This document shows, piece by piece, positions 1-5,770 of a DNA stretch of 5,770 nt; positions within the stretch are counted from its first letter, which is position 1; each line of letters begins with the position of its first letter. Source of the stretch: Clostridiales bacterium (GTDB lineage: Bacteria > Bacillota > Clostridia > Christensenellales > Aristaeellaceae); contig SFFC01000122.1 in the NCBI GenBank assembly GCA_004556985.1, positions 1 to 5,770 of the forward strand. The letters are read 5' to 3'. A program made the position numbers and the translations under genes. The notes under the pieces are model-generated. The model had not been told where the DNA came from, did no database searches, and worked only from the letters and a program-made list of their open reading frames with translations.

Positions 1-63
1 CCTCGGTCAAAATCCTTCCGGAAATGCTCCGCTGCGGGACGGGAGGCCGCCCGGCGTGATCGT

Positions 64-2055
64 TCAAAGGCTCTTCACGAGCGTCAGGATGTTCGACCCG
101 TCCGCGTATTCATCGGTCACCTCGTCCATGAGCTTCTTCACCATGAAGATGCCGAGACCGCCGACCTCCCGCTCCTCCGCCGACTGCGTTGTATCCGGGT
201 CGGGCTTTTCGGTGGGGTCATAGGGCCGTCCGTTGTCGGAAAAGCGAAGCGTCACCTTGCCGTCCTTCAGCGAGCAGCCCAGCACGACGCCGGTCGCGCC
301 GCTGTAGCGGGCGATGTTGGAGAAGATCTCATCCACCGCCACGTTGACCTGAGCGATCGCTTTCATGGGGGCTCCTGCCTCGGCGAGAATGCCCTCAAAA
401 AAGTCGGTGGCCAGCGGCAGCTGCTCCAGCGTCGGCGCGAGATTGATCTTTTTCATGCCCGACGACCTCATCTCGATGCAGAGCATGGTGATATCGTCGA
501 ACTGGTCCGCGCCGCCCGCGAACTCGTCCACATCGCGGTGCAGAGCCTCCAGCAGCTGACGGCACGAGCCGCCCTCGGCGGCGTTCAGCGCACGGAGCAT
601 CCGGTCAGTCCCGTAAAGCGTGTTGGAGGCATTCGTGGCCTCCGGCACGCCGTCCGTGTAGACCACCAGACGGTCTCCCGCGTCCAGCTCCAGCTCGTAT
701 TCCCGGTATCGGGCGCCCTCCATGCCGGCCAGCACGAAGCCGTGCTTATCCTTGAACAGCTCAAAGGAGCCGCCTTTGCGCATGATGGCCGGATACTCGT
801 GGCCTGCGTTGGCGCACTTCATTTTTCCCGTGGAGATCTCGAGAATGCCCAGCCAGACGGTGACGAACATCTCCGCGTCGTTGTTTTCGCAGAGCTGATC
901 GTTCACCTTTTCCAGCACGGCCTTCGGGGACAGACCGCTCTGCGCGGCGGATTTCAGCAGCGTTTTGGAGATCATCATAAACAGCGCCGCGGGGACGCCC
1001 TTGCCGGATACGTCCGCCATGACCAGCGCCAGATGGTCGTCGTCCACCAGGAAGAAGTCGTAGAAGTCGCCGCCGACCTCCTTCGCCGGCGTCATGGAGG
1101 CGTAAATGTCGAACTCGTGGCGCTCGGGGAAGGCGGGGAAGATGCAGGGCAGCATGGACGCCTGAATATGGCGCGCCACGTCCAGCTCCGCGCCGATGCG
1201 CTCCTTTTCCGCGGTGACGCGGCTGAGGTTTTGAATATATTCATTCAGCTCCGACACCATGTACTGGAACGAATGGGCAAGCTCCTCCAGCTCGTCGCCG
1301 GTGTTGACCTCCACCCGGAAGTGAGAAAGATCCTCCATCCTGCTCTCTACCAGCCCGATGGCGGCGTGGTGCAGAGTCCTCAGCGGGCGGATCAGAATGC
1401 GCCGCACATAGTAGTAGTACGCGAAAATGGAAAGCAGCAGAACGGCCAGCACCACGCACAGCGTCAGGCCGAGAAACTGCCGGATCTGTTGGTCGATCAT
1501 GTCCATCGAGATGTCCACGCTGGCCAGCGCCACCGGCGTGCCGGCTTTGTTGAGGATGGCGACGTAGGCCGACGCCAGATAGCCGTACTCCTCGTTGTTG
1601 GTGATGAGGATGGTCTGTTCCGCGTCGACGGCGAAGGCCCCGTGCATCAGCTCGTTGCCGCCGCCGTAGTAGGCGTCGGTGTCGCCGAGGTCGCAGACGC
1701 CGTCCTCGCCGGGAACGCCCGCGTCCCAGATGTAGTACATGACCTCATCCTCCGGCACGACCACATAGAAGTATTTCAGCCCCAGCTTCTCCCTGACGTC
1801 CTGCAGGTAGCGGTGGATCTCCTCATAATAGGCGTCCTTCTCGCCGGTCCGGTAGTATTGCTCCACGCGGTCTCCGTCGATGAGATCCGCCGCCACGGAG
1901 GCCTGACCGAACGCGAGAGAGGCGTATTGCTCCTCCATCCGCGCCCGGTACAGTTGGGCAATCGAGGGGGCCAGGATCGCCGCGAGGACGGCGGCCATCG
2001 CCACCAGTCCCAGCAGCAGCTTGGGCTGTAACCGTATGCTCCTTGCTCGTTTCAT
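64..2055 (-). CDS. Membrane sensor PP2C/SpoIIE-type serine phosphatase with C-terminal RsbW-like ATPase domain
   Basis: A 663-residue inner-membrane signalling protein, predicted to dephosphorylate a phospho-STAS protein. Domains in order: TM helix at about 12-34; an outside sensor at about 35-193 that looks Cache-like (YFYVVV at 95-100, ALASVDIS at 176-183); TM helix at 194-216; HAMP linker at about 214-268 (RPLRTL, then GDELEELAHSF); coiled coil to about 295; SpoIIE/PP2C domain at about 296-528. The phosphatase metal ligands are present: GGDFYDFF (D330), ADVSGKG (D348), TDGVPEA (D468) and DQFDDIT (D520/D521). Residues 533-663 form an RsbW/SpoIIAB-like ATPase fold with N-box DEIFSNIARY (N580), DNGRPYDP (D607, G609) and GGLGIFMVKK, all apparently intact. 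The start ATG overlaps the upstream stop as ATGA, with GGAGGT 6 nt upstream, so translation is probably coupled. It is the last visible gene of the operon. Family assignment is firm; the ligand and whether the RsbW-like part is an active kinase are unknown. Confidence 0.95.
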   Translation of the reverse strand: MKRARSIRLQPKLLLGLVAMAAVLAAILAPSIAQLYRARMEEQYASLAFGQASVAADLIDGDRVEQYYRTGEKDAYYEEIHRYLQDVREKLGLKYFYVVVPEDEVMYYIWDAGVPGEDGVCDLGDTDAYYGGGNELMHGAFAVDAEQTILITNNEEYGYLASAYVAILNKAGTPVALASVDISMDMIDQQIRQFLGLTLCVVLAVLLLSIFAYYYYVRRILIRPLRTLHHAAIGLVESRMEDLSHFRVEVNTGDELEELAHSFQYMVSELNEYIQNLSRVTAEKERIGAELDVARHIQASMLPCIFPAFPERHEFDIYASMTPAKEVGGDFYDFFLVDDDHLALVMADVSGKGVPAALFMMISKTLLKSAAQSGLSPKAVLEKVNDQLCENNDAEMFVTVWLGILEISTGKMKCANAGHEYPAIMRKGGSFELFKDKHGFVLAGMEGARYREYELELDAGDRLVVYTDGVPEATNASNTLYGTDRMLRALNAAEGGSCRQLLEALHRDVDEFAGGADQFDDITMLCIEMRSSGMKKINLAPTLEQLPLATDFFEGILAEAGAPMKAIAQVNVAVDEIFSNIARYSGATGVVLGCSLKDGKVTLRFSDNGRPYDPTEKPDPDTTQSAEEREVGGLGIFMVKKLMDEVTDEYADGSNILTLVKSL

Positions 2056-2879
2056 GTCCGCACCTCCATCGGATGGATATGAAGCCGCAAATGACCGCCT
2101 CTTACGCGGTAGAGCGCCCGCGTGGGGGACAGACGCTGCACCTCACAGGGCAGGGAGACTGTGCCGGCCTCTACCGCGGTCACATAGAACCACGCGCCGC
2201 CCAGCTCCACCTGAGTCATGGAATTGTATTTTCGGAAGATCGCCAGGGCCTCCGCCCGGCTCATTTCAGGATGCAGCGTCAGCAGCGCGGACGCGGGACG
2301 CTTCCAGTAGGGCTGCTTTTCCGCCTGCGGCCGGCCGGCGGCCCAGCGGTCGTCGAGGTGCTCGAGGAGCTCCTCGACCGTCGCGCGCGCCCATGCCGCG
2401 CTTTGCAGATAGACGTCGATGCTGTCCGTGTCCGCGGTTATGTCAATGGTATGCTGCGCCAGAACGTCGCCGCCGTCCAATCGCTGCGCCACCTTGTGCA
2501 TCGTCACGCCGGTGCATGACAGCTCCCGCTCCATGGCTCCCTCGATGGGGTAATAGCTGCGCCCCTGCGGGAGCAGCGAGCTGTGGGTGTTGATGCCGCG
2601 GAACGCGGGGAAGTCCTCCGGCAGCGTCAGGATGCGGTCATACTCCGCGATGAAAAACAGCTCGCAGCCCTCCTCCGTGAAGTACCGCCGGATTTCCTCC
2701 GGCGAGATGGCCTCGTAGTGGACGGGGATGCCGAGCTCCCCCGCCCGCTTTACGATGGCATATTCCGTGAAATAGTCCTCGTCGTTGTGATAGGTATACA
2801 GTGCCAGCACCTGATGCTTTTCCACAAAATATTCAAAGCACGACAGGAACACGTCGCTGCCGAAATAAACGACCTTCAT
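2052..2879 (-). CDS. Formyltransferase-family protein (Fmt/GART fold), substrate unknown
   Basis: A 275-residue soluble protein of the folate-dependent formyltransferase family (methionyl-tRNA, GAR and sugar N-formyltransferases), which transfers formyl from 10-formyl-tetrahydrofolate to an amine. The N-terminus MKVVYFGSDVFLSCFEYF matches the family's first strand and helix. The catalytic block is GINTHSSLLPQGRSYYPIEG (95-114), giving N97 and H99; D135 in QRLDGGDVL (132-140) supplies the third catalytic residue, with GVTMH just before it. The tail from about 189 (PYWKRP) resembles the post-catalytic region of amino-sugar formyltransferases. At 275 residues it is shorter than typical methionyl-tRNA formyltransferase (about 310), and its operon partners are signalling and transport genes, so it is unlikely to be the housekeeping enzyme. 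It starts 19 bp after the transporter stop with AGAGGG 7 nt upstream, and its stop overlaps the phosphatase start by 4 bp. The true acceptor cannot be read from sequence. Confidence 0.87.
   Translation of the reverse strand: MKVVYFGSDVFLSCFEYFVEKHQVLALYTYHNDEDYFTEYAIVKRAGELGIPVHYEAISPEEIRRYFTEEGCELFFIAEYDRILTLPEDFPAFRGINTHSSLLPQGRSYYPIEGAMERELSCTGVTMHKVAQRLDGGDVLAQHTIDITADTDSIDVYLQSAAWARATVEELLEHLDDRWAAGRPQAEKQPYWKRPASALLTLHPEMSRAEALAIFRKYNSMTQVELGGAWFYVTAVEAGTVSLPCEVQRLSPTRALYRVRGGHLRLHIHPMEVRT
2062..2067 (-). promoter_or_regulatory. Ribosome binding site of the phosphatase gene, inside the formyltransferase 3' end
   Basis: GGAGGT read on the minus strand, 6 nt before the ATG at 2055. It lies within the last codons of the upstream gene (Met-Glu-Val-Arg-Thr-stop). 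With the ATGA stop/start overlap this fixes the start and suggests coupled translation. Confidence 0.85.
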
Positions 2880-2886
2880 CGCTTTT

Positions 2887-2892
2887 CCCTCT
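2887..2892 (-). promoter_or_regulatory. Ribosome binding site of the formyltransferase gene
   Basis: AGAGGG on the minus strand, 7 nt before the ATG at 2879, in the 19-bp gap after the transporter stop codon. It supports that ATG as the start. Confidence 0.7.
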
Positions 2893-2898
2893 TTGTCC

Positions 2899-4662
2899 TC
2901 AGATCTTGATGATCAGTGTGTTGAAGCCCTGATAGCGCCGGTAGAAAAATTCCTTCGCCCGCTTTTTGATGACCAGCACGCCCATGCCGTCCATGTCGAA
3001 ATCCTCGTCCCGGCTGGCGCGGGAGGTATCTAACGCAAAGGGATTGAAGGTCGTGGCGTCGTCCCGCAGGTGCAGCTCCAGCACGCCGCTCTCGTCCATG
3101 ATGGCCGTCAGCTGGAGGTAGCCGTCCGTCCGCCCCTGAAAGCCGTGCTTCAAGATGGCCATGCCGAGCTCCTCCACGGTCATGGTCGAAAGCATCTGCT
3201 GCTTCATGTCCGCGCCCCAGACTTCGCAGAAGGCCTCCAGCTCGCGGCACACGTCCATCACATCCTCCGCGTTGCTGAGGATCGTCCGCTGGAAAATGCG
3301 CTCCTCCGGCAGCTCCGCTTTCTTATAGCGGCCGCCGAGGCCCAGCAGCAGGAACACCGCCAGCGAGCCGGCCTCCGTCAGCAGGAACAGCAGCCAGAAG
3401 CGCTGCAACCCCAAGGCATAGCATACGAACGTCAGCGGGATGAGCAGCACCGCGCCGCGCAGCGTCTCCAGCAGGAACGACGGCTTCTCGTTCTCGCAGG
3501 CCTGATAGTAATTGCACAGCAGGATATTGATGCCGGCGAACAGCGCCCCCGCGCCGTAGAGCCGCAGCGCGGTACACGCCAGCGCCTCCGATGCCGAACC
3601 GGCGATGCCGAACAGCAGGCACATTCCCGCGGGCCACAGCTCCACAAGGACGATCAGCGCGCCGCCCACCGTCAGTCCCGCCGTAAAGCCGAGACGCACC
3701 GTGTTCCGCATTCCCTGCCGGTTGTGCTCGCCCTGATAGGTGGAGAGGATGGGCTGCATGGCGCGCCCCGTCCCCTCAAACAGGTACAGGATCAGGTAGG
3801 AGGTATTCTGAATGACATCGAACACCGCCACCGCCGTTTCGCCGCCCAGACGGATCAGCAGATTGTTGCACACGAGGAAGAAGATCATCTGGTACAGGTA
3901 CTGCACCGAGGTGGCCATGCCTGCCTTCAGCGCGGAAAGGGCAGGGACGAGCCAGCGCCCGCGCGGCAGCGCGAAGCGCAGCGTGTGCTTCTGACCGAAA
4001 AAGCCCGGCAGATAGATGGCGATGGTGATGATCTGTCCCAGCGCGGTGGACAGCGCCGCGCCCCGCGTACCCATGTCCAGCGCCAGCACCAGCGTGATGT
4101 TCAGCGCGATGTCGCAAAGGTTGCCTATGACCGAGCCGGCGCCGGCGCGGCGCTGACTCCCGTCGTTGCGCAGATAGTAGTTGAACACGTTGGACAGGTA
4201 GAACAGCGGCGTGGCCGCGACGAGGATCTGCAGATAGTCCCTTGTGGCGGCATACAGCGCGCCGTCTGTGCTCCGCGTGCCCAGCAGCGCCAGCAGCGGG
4301 TCTATGAACACGCTGCCCAGCACGGCGGTCGTGACGCTGAAAAGCAGCGCCAGCGCGAGCACACCGTGAAAGCTGTCCGCGGCCTCCTGCGTTTTGCCCT
4401 GACTCAGCAGACGGGAATAGCGAACGGAACCGCCCAGTCCGAGGCCGTGGGCAAACATGCAGTTGATCATGTAGACCGGCAGGATCAGACCGATGGCGGC
4501 AAGTCCCACGGCGCCCAGCCGCTGCCCCACCACCACGGCGTCCGCCATATCGCTCAGCGCCCAGCCGAGCGACGAGAGCATGGCAGGGACCCACAGCCCA
4601 CGGAACATCCGAGCGGTAAAGCGGTCCGCCGTCCGATGTGCGGCGGGGCTCATCGTCCGCAT
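2899..4662 (-). CDS. MATE-family transporter fused to a degenerate RsbW-like ATPase-fold domain
   Basis: A polytopic membrane protein of 587 residues from the ATG at 4662. Residues 1 to about 444 are a full-length MATE (NorM/DinF-type) transporter with many hydrophobic helices, including the typical early segment DMADAVVVGQRLGAVGLAAI. This family exports compounds by cation antiport. Residues about 451-587 (2902-3312) are a cytoplasmic domain resembling RsbW/SpoIIAB anti-sigma kinases: VEELGMAILKHGF aligns with the N-box, DDATTFNP with the G1 box, and DGMGVLVIKK with the G2 box. The N-box Asn that binds magnesium is Ala502 and the DxG glycine is Ala536, so ATP use is doubtful. Ordinary MATE proteins are about 450 residues, so the tail is a true extra domain. 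Start: a TTG at 4674 would overlap the STAS gene by 8 bp; the ATG at 4662, 4 bp after the STAS stop with a weak GAG 7 nt upstream, is preferred, and an ATG at 4653 is also possible. The transported substrate is unknown. Confidence 0.93.
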   Translation of the reverse strand: MRTMSPAAHRTADRFTARMFRGLWVPAMLSSLGWALSDMADAVVVGQRLGAVGLAAIGLILPVYMINCMFAHGLGLGGSVRYSRLLSQGKTQEAADSFHGVLALALLFSVTTAVLGSVFIDPLLALLGTRSTDGALYAATRDYLQILVAATPLFYLSNVFNYYLRNDGSQRRAGAGSVIGNLCDIALNITLVLALDMGTRGAALSTALGQIITIAIYLPGFFGQKHTLRFALPRGRWLVPALSALKAGMATSVQYLYQMIFFLVCNNLLIRLGGETAVAVFDVIQNTSYLILYLFEGTGRAMQPILSTYQGEHNRQGMRNTVRLGFTAGLTVGGALIVLVELWPAGMCLLFGIAGSASEALACTALRLYGAGALFAGINILLCNYYQACENEKPSFLLETLRGAVLLIPLTFVCYALGLQRFWLLFLLTEAGSLAVFLLLGLGGRYKKAELPEERIFQRTILSNAEDVMDVCRELEAFCEVWGADMKQQMLSTMTVEELGMAILKHGFQGRTDGYLQLTAIMDESGVLELHLRDDATTFNPFALDTSRASRDEDFDMDGMGVLVIKKRAKEFFYRRYQGFNTLIIKI

Positions 4663-4666
4663 GGTG

Positions 4667-4963
4667 TTACTCAATGGTCAGAATATCGGAGAAGCCGGTC
4701 ACCTCAAAGATCTCCATCACCGACTCGCTCACATGGGTGAGCGCCATTTTGCCCTGACGGTTCATCAGCTTCTGCGCGGACAGCAGCACGCGCAGTCCCG
4801 CCGAGGAGATGTACTCGACCCGCCCGAAGTCCAGACGCAGCTCGGTGACGCCGTCAAGGTCGGCCTTCAGCTCCGTTTCCAGCTGGGGGGCGGTGGTGGT
4901 GTCGATGCGGCCCTCAATGGCCATTGACAGCGCGGAATCCTTCTTTTCTTTTCTGATCTCCAT
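4667..4963 (-). CDS. STAS-domain anti-sigma factor antagonist (SpoIIAA/RsbV-like)
   Basis: A 98-residue soluble protein consisting of one STAS domain, the usual size for SpoIIAA/RsbV proteins. In partner switching, such a protein is phosphorylated by an RsbW-type kinase and dephosphorylated by a SpoIIE/RsbU-type phosphatase; the unphosphorylated form binds the kinase. Visible motifs are the first strand segment IEGRIDTTTAPQLE (16-29), LDFGRVEYISSAGLRVLL (44-61) and the C-terminal EIFEVTGFSDIL (84-95). By alignment with SpoIIAA Ser58, the phosphosite is Ser54 (codon at 4802-4804); the Asp that precedes it in SpoIIAA is Ser53 here. It is the first gene of the operon, with strong GGAGGAG 7 nt before the ATG and a promoter about 80 bp upstream. 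Its likely partners are the two RsbW-like domains encoded downstream in the same operon. No sigma factor gene is visible. Confidence 0.96.
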   Translation of the reverse strand: MEIRKEKKDSALSMAIEGRIDTTTAPQLETELKADLDGVTELRLDFGRVEYISSAGLRVLLSAQKLMNRQGKMALTHVSESVMEIFEVTGFSDILTIE

Positions 4964-4970
4964 GATTTTT

Positions 4971-4977
4971 CTCCTCC
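4971..4977 (-). promoter_or_regulatory. Strong ribosome binding site of the STAS gene
   Basis: GGAGGAG on the minus strand, 7 nt before the ATG at 4963. It is the strongest Shine-Dalgarno match of the operon and fixes the STAS start; the transporter gene that follows has almost none, fitting high STAS and lower transporter output. Confidence 0.9.
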
Positions 4978-5044
4978 AAAAACGATTGAATTTTCAGTGT
5001 GCGGAGAAGGGCCGCGCGTTTCATTTTCTATGATAACTGTATCC

Positions 5045-5073
5045 AGTGTAACACAAGCGCGGCTTTTTCTCAA
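5045..5073 (-). promoter_or_regulatory. Sigma-A-type promoter of the STAS/MATE/formyltransferase/phosphatase operon
   Basis: On the minus strand, TTGAGA (5068-5073) is followed after exactly 17 bp by TACACT (5045-5050), with a TGT directly before the -10 box (extended -10). The predicted transcript starts near 5038, leaving a leader of about 75 nt. The A/T-rich stretch just upstream of the -35 box could help. No sigma-B-type (GTTTAA / GGGTAT) boxes were seen, so the operon does not look self-driven by a stress sigma factor. Read by eye only. Confidence 0.7.
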
Positions 5074-5127
5074 CGAAAAAAGTAAATTCTGCCGAAAATC
5101 GGTGCGCGGACGTCGGACGACGGGCCT

Positions 5128-5148
5128 GTCCCGTGACGCGCACGGGGC
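5128..5148. repeat. Inverted repeat in the divergent intergenic region
   Basis: CCCGTG and CACGGG arms (5130-5135 and 5141-5146) are separated by a 5-bp centre ACGCG; the outer pairs extend to 8 with one G-T wobble. There is no T run on either side, so a rho-independent terminator is unlikely. It could be a protein-binding site for either divergent gene, or a hairpin in the leader of the plus-strand gene. Confidence 0.4.
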
Positions 5149-5174
5149 TCCGCCCGGTATGAAAAAGAAAAGCG

Positions 5175-5215
5175 CCGCATACCCTTTACCAAAACAAAAT
5201 GGGGAGGATATGCGG
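5175..5215 (+). promoter_or_regulatory. Inverted repeat enclosing the deacetylase ribosome binding site
   Basis: CCGCATA (5175-5181) and TATGCGG (5209-5215) are perfect inverted 7-mers with a 27-nt A-rich loop that holds the Shine-Dalgarno GGGGAGG. The right arm ends directly before the preferred ATG at 5216. If it folds in RNA, CCC just inside the left arm could also pair with the GGGG. A role in limiting translation is inferred only. Confidence 0.35.
5201..5207 (+). promoter_or_regulatory. Ribosome binding site of the deacetylase gene
   Basis: GGGGAGG lies 8 nt before the ATG at 5216 but only 2 nt before the in-frame ATG at 5210. The spacing favours 5216 as the start. Confidence 0.75.
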
Positions 5216-5770
5216 ATGTTTTTGCAGTTTGCCTTGAGGAAAAAGCGCGGGAAACGGGAGACGGCGAAGCCGCGCTTTCTTGTTCTGCGGCGCAGGACGC
5301 TGACCGTCGGTGCGGCGCTGCTGGCGGCGGCAGCCATCTTCGGCGCGGTGAACGCGCCCGCCGCCGTGCGGGCGTCGGCCGCGACGCGTCAGCTGCCCAT
5401 CTACTGCGTCGAGCGCGACCAGAAGGTGTGCAGCATCTCGTTCGACGCCGCCTGGGGGGCGGACAACACGCAGAAGATTCTCGATGTGCTCGCGGACTAC
5501 GGCGTCAAGGCGACCTTTTTCGTGGTCGGCAACTGGGCGGACCAGTACCCCGAGCAGGCCAAGGCCATCGTCGAGAGCGGCAACGAGCTGATGAACCATT
5601 CCAACGCGCACGACCACTACAATTCCCTGACCGCCGACCAGATCATCGCGGACGTGAACACCTGCAGCGACAAGATCGAGGCGCTCACCGGCGTCCGCCC
5701 GACGCTCATCCGCTGCCCGTTCGGCGAGTACGACGACCATGTCATTTCCGCCATCCGCTCCATCGGCATG
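5216..5770 (+). CDS. Polysaccharide deacetylase (NodB/CE4 family), membrane-anchored, 3' end outside window
   Basis: The first 185 residues of a protein that continues past the window edge. CE4 enzymes remove acetyl groups from N-acetylglucosamine or N-acetylmuramic acid polymers such as peptidoglycan, using a metal held by Asp-His-His. Here a basic cytoplasmic stretch (about 1-29) precedes one hydrophobic helix (about 30-51), so the enzyme is anchored or exported with the catalytic domain outside. The NodB motifs are visible: SISFDAAWG (73-81; metal-binding D77 after the catalytic-type position), NHSNAH (127-132; H128 and H132), and RCPFGEYD (166-173; the usual RPPxG arginine is R166, with Cys at the usual second position). 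The FDAAWG form of motif 1 resembles sporulation-type deacetylases of the PdaB kind. It is divergently transcribed from the signalling operon with 252 bp between starts. Family is firm; the role in spore or wall maturation is inferred. Confidence 0.92.
   Translation, partial: MFLQFALRKKRGKRETAKPRFLVLRRRTLTVGAALLAAAAIFGAVNAPAAVRASAATRQLPIYCVERDQKVCSISFDAAWGADNTQKILDVLADYGVKATFFVVGNWADQYPEQAKAIVESGNELMNHSNAHDHYNSLTADQIIADVNTCSDKIEALTGVRPTLIRCPFGEYDDHVISAIRSIGM

Noticed and set aside
1..63. Possible terminator or start of a further gene after the phosphatase stop
   Set aside because: Only a weak CGGG/CCCG stem and an 8-bp TTCCGGAA palindrome without a T run; a TTG near base 10 sits only 2 nt from a GGAAGGA, too close to be a good start.
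538..2031. Long plus-strand open frame opposite the phosphatase gene
   Set aside because: Rich in Gln, His, Arg and Val with no recognisable domain, lies entirely antisense to a gene with clear motifs; long antisense frames are expected in GC-rich DNA.
2362..2377. 16-bp perfect palindrome centred on GAGCTC
   Set aside because: It lies inside the formyltransferase gene and is explained by Val-Glu-Glu-Leu-Leu-Glu codons.
3070..4740. Long plus-strand open frame opposite the transporter gene
   Set aside because: Low-complexity Gln/His/Arg-rich product, no domain or start signal, and the minus strand encodes a convincing MATE transporter.
4914..5024. 36-codon minus-strand frame starting in the operon leader and overlapping the STAS start
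   Set aside because: No Shine-Dalgarno before its ATG and no recognisable attenuator feature; probably chance.
5011..5063. Inverted 7-mers GCCGCGC and GCGCGGC flanking the promoter -10 region
   Set aside because: One arm lies upstream of the predicted transcript start, arms are far apart, and GC-rich 7-mers recur by chance here.
5186..5740. Minus-strand open frame opposite the deacetylase
   Set aside because: The plus strand has a Shine-Dalgarno, membrane segment and all three NodB motifs; the antisense frame shows none.

Overview
The window is GC-rich, with G/C-biased third codon positions, and has Gram-positive style Shine-Dalgarno sites (GGAGG type). It carries SpoIIE/RsbU, STAS and RsbW-type domains together with a membrane-anchored polysaccharide deacetylase of the kind common in Clostridia. 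This suggests a high-GC member of the Firmicutes, perhaps a gut clostridium of the Oscillospiraceae type. That placement is inferred from protein style only, with no marker gene. No RNA gene, mobile element, CRISPR array or tRNA is visible.

Layout. Four genes lie on the minus strand and are read from right to left as one tightly packed operon: (1) a 98-residue STAS anti-sigma-factor antagonist (4963 to 4667); (2) a MATE transporter with an extra C-terminal RsbW-like ATPase-fold domain (4662 to 2899); (3) a small formyltransferase-family enzyme (2879 to 2052); (4) a membrane sensor protein phosphatase with Cache-like, HAMP, SpoIIE/PP2C and RsbW-like domains (2055 to 64). Gaps are 4, 19 and -4 bp. 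A good vegetative-type promoter (TTGAGA, 17 bp, TACACT with TGn extension) lies at 5045-5073, about 75 nt before a strong ribosome binding site. A 252-bp intergenic region (4964-5215) separates this operon from a divergent plus-strand gene, a polysaccharide deacetylase that runs off the right edge. Bases 1-63, past the operon's last stop, hold no gene or convincing terminator.

How the genes may work together. STAS protein, RsbW-like kinase fold and SpoIIE phosphatase are the three parts of a partner-switching module, which normally controls a sigma factor. Here there is no sigma factor. One kinase-fold domain is fused to the phosphatase and looks intact; the other is fused to a transporter and has lost key ATP-site residues. 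The most interesting reading, which is inference, is a partner switch whose output is a MATE transporter rather than transcription: an outside signal sensed by the Cache-like domain sets the phosphorylation state of the STAS protein, which then binds or releases the transporter's cytoplasmic domain. The formyltransferase in the same operon may modify the transported compound or a related metabolite.
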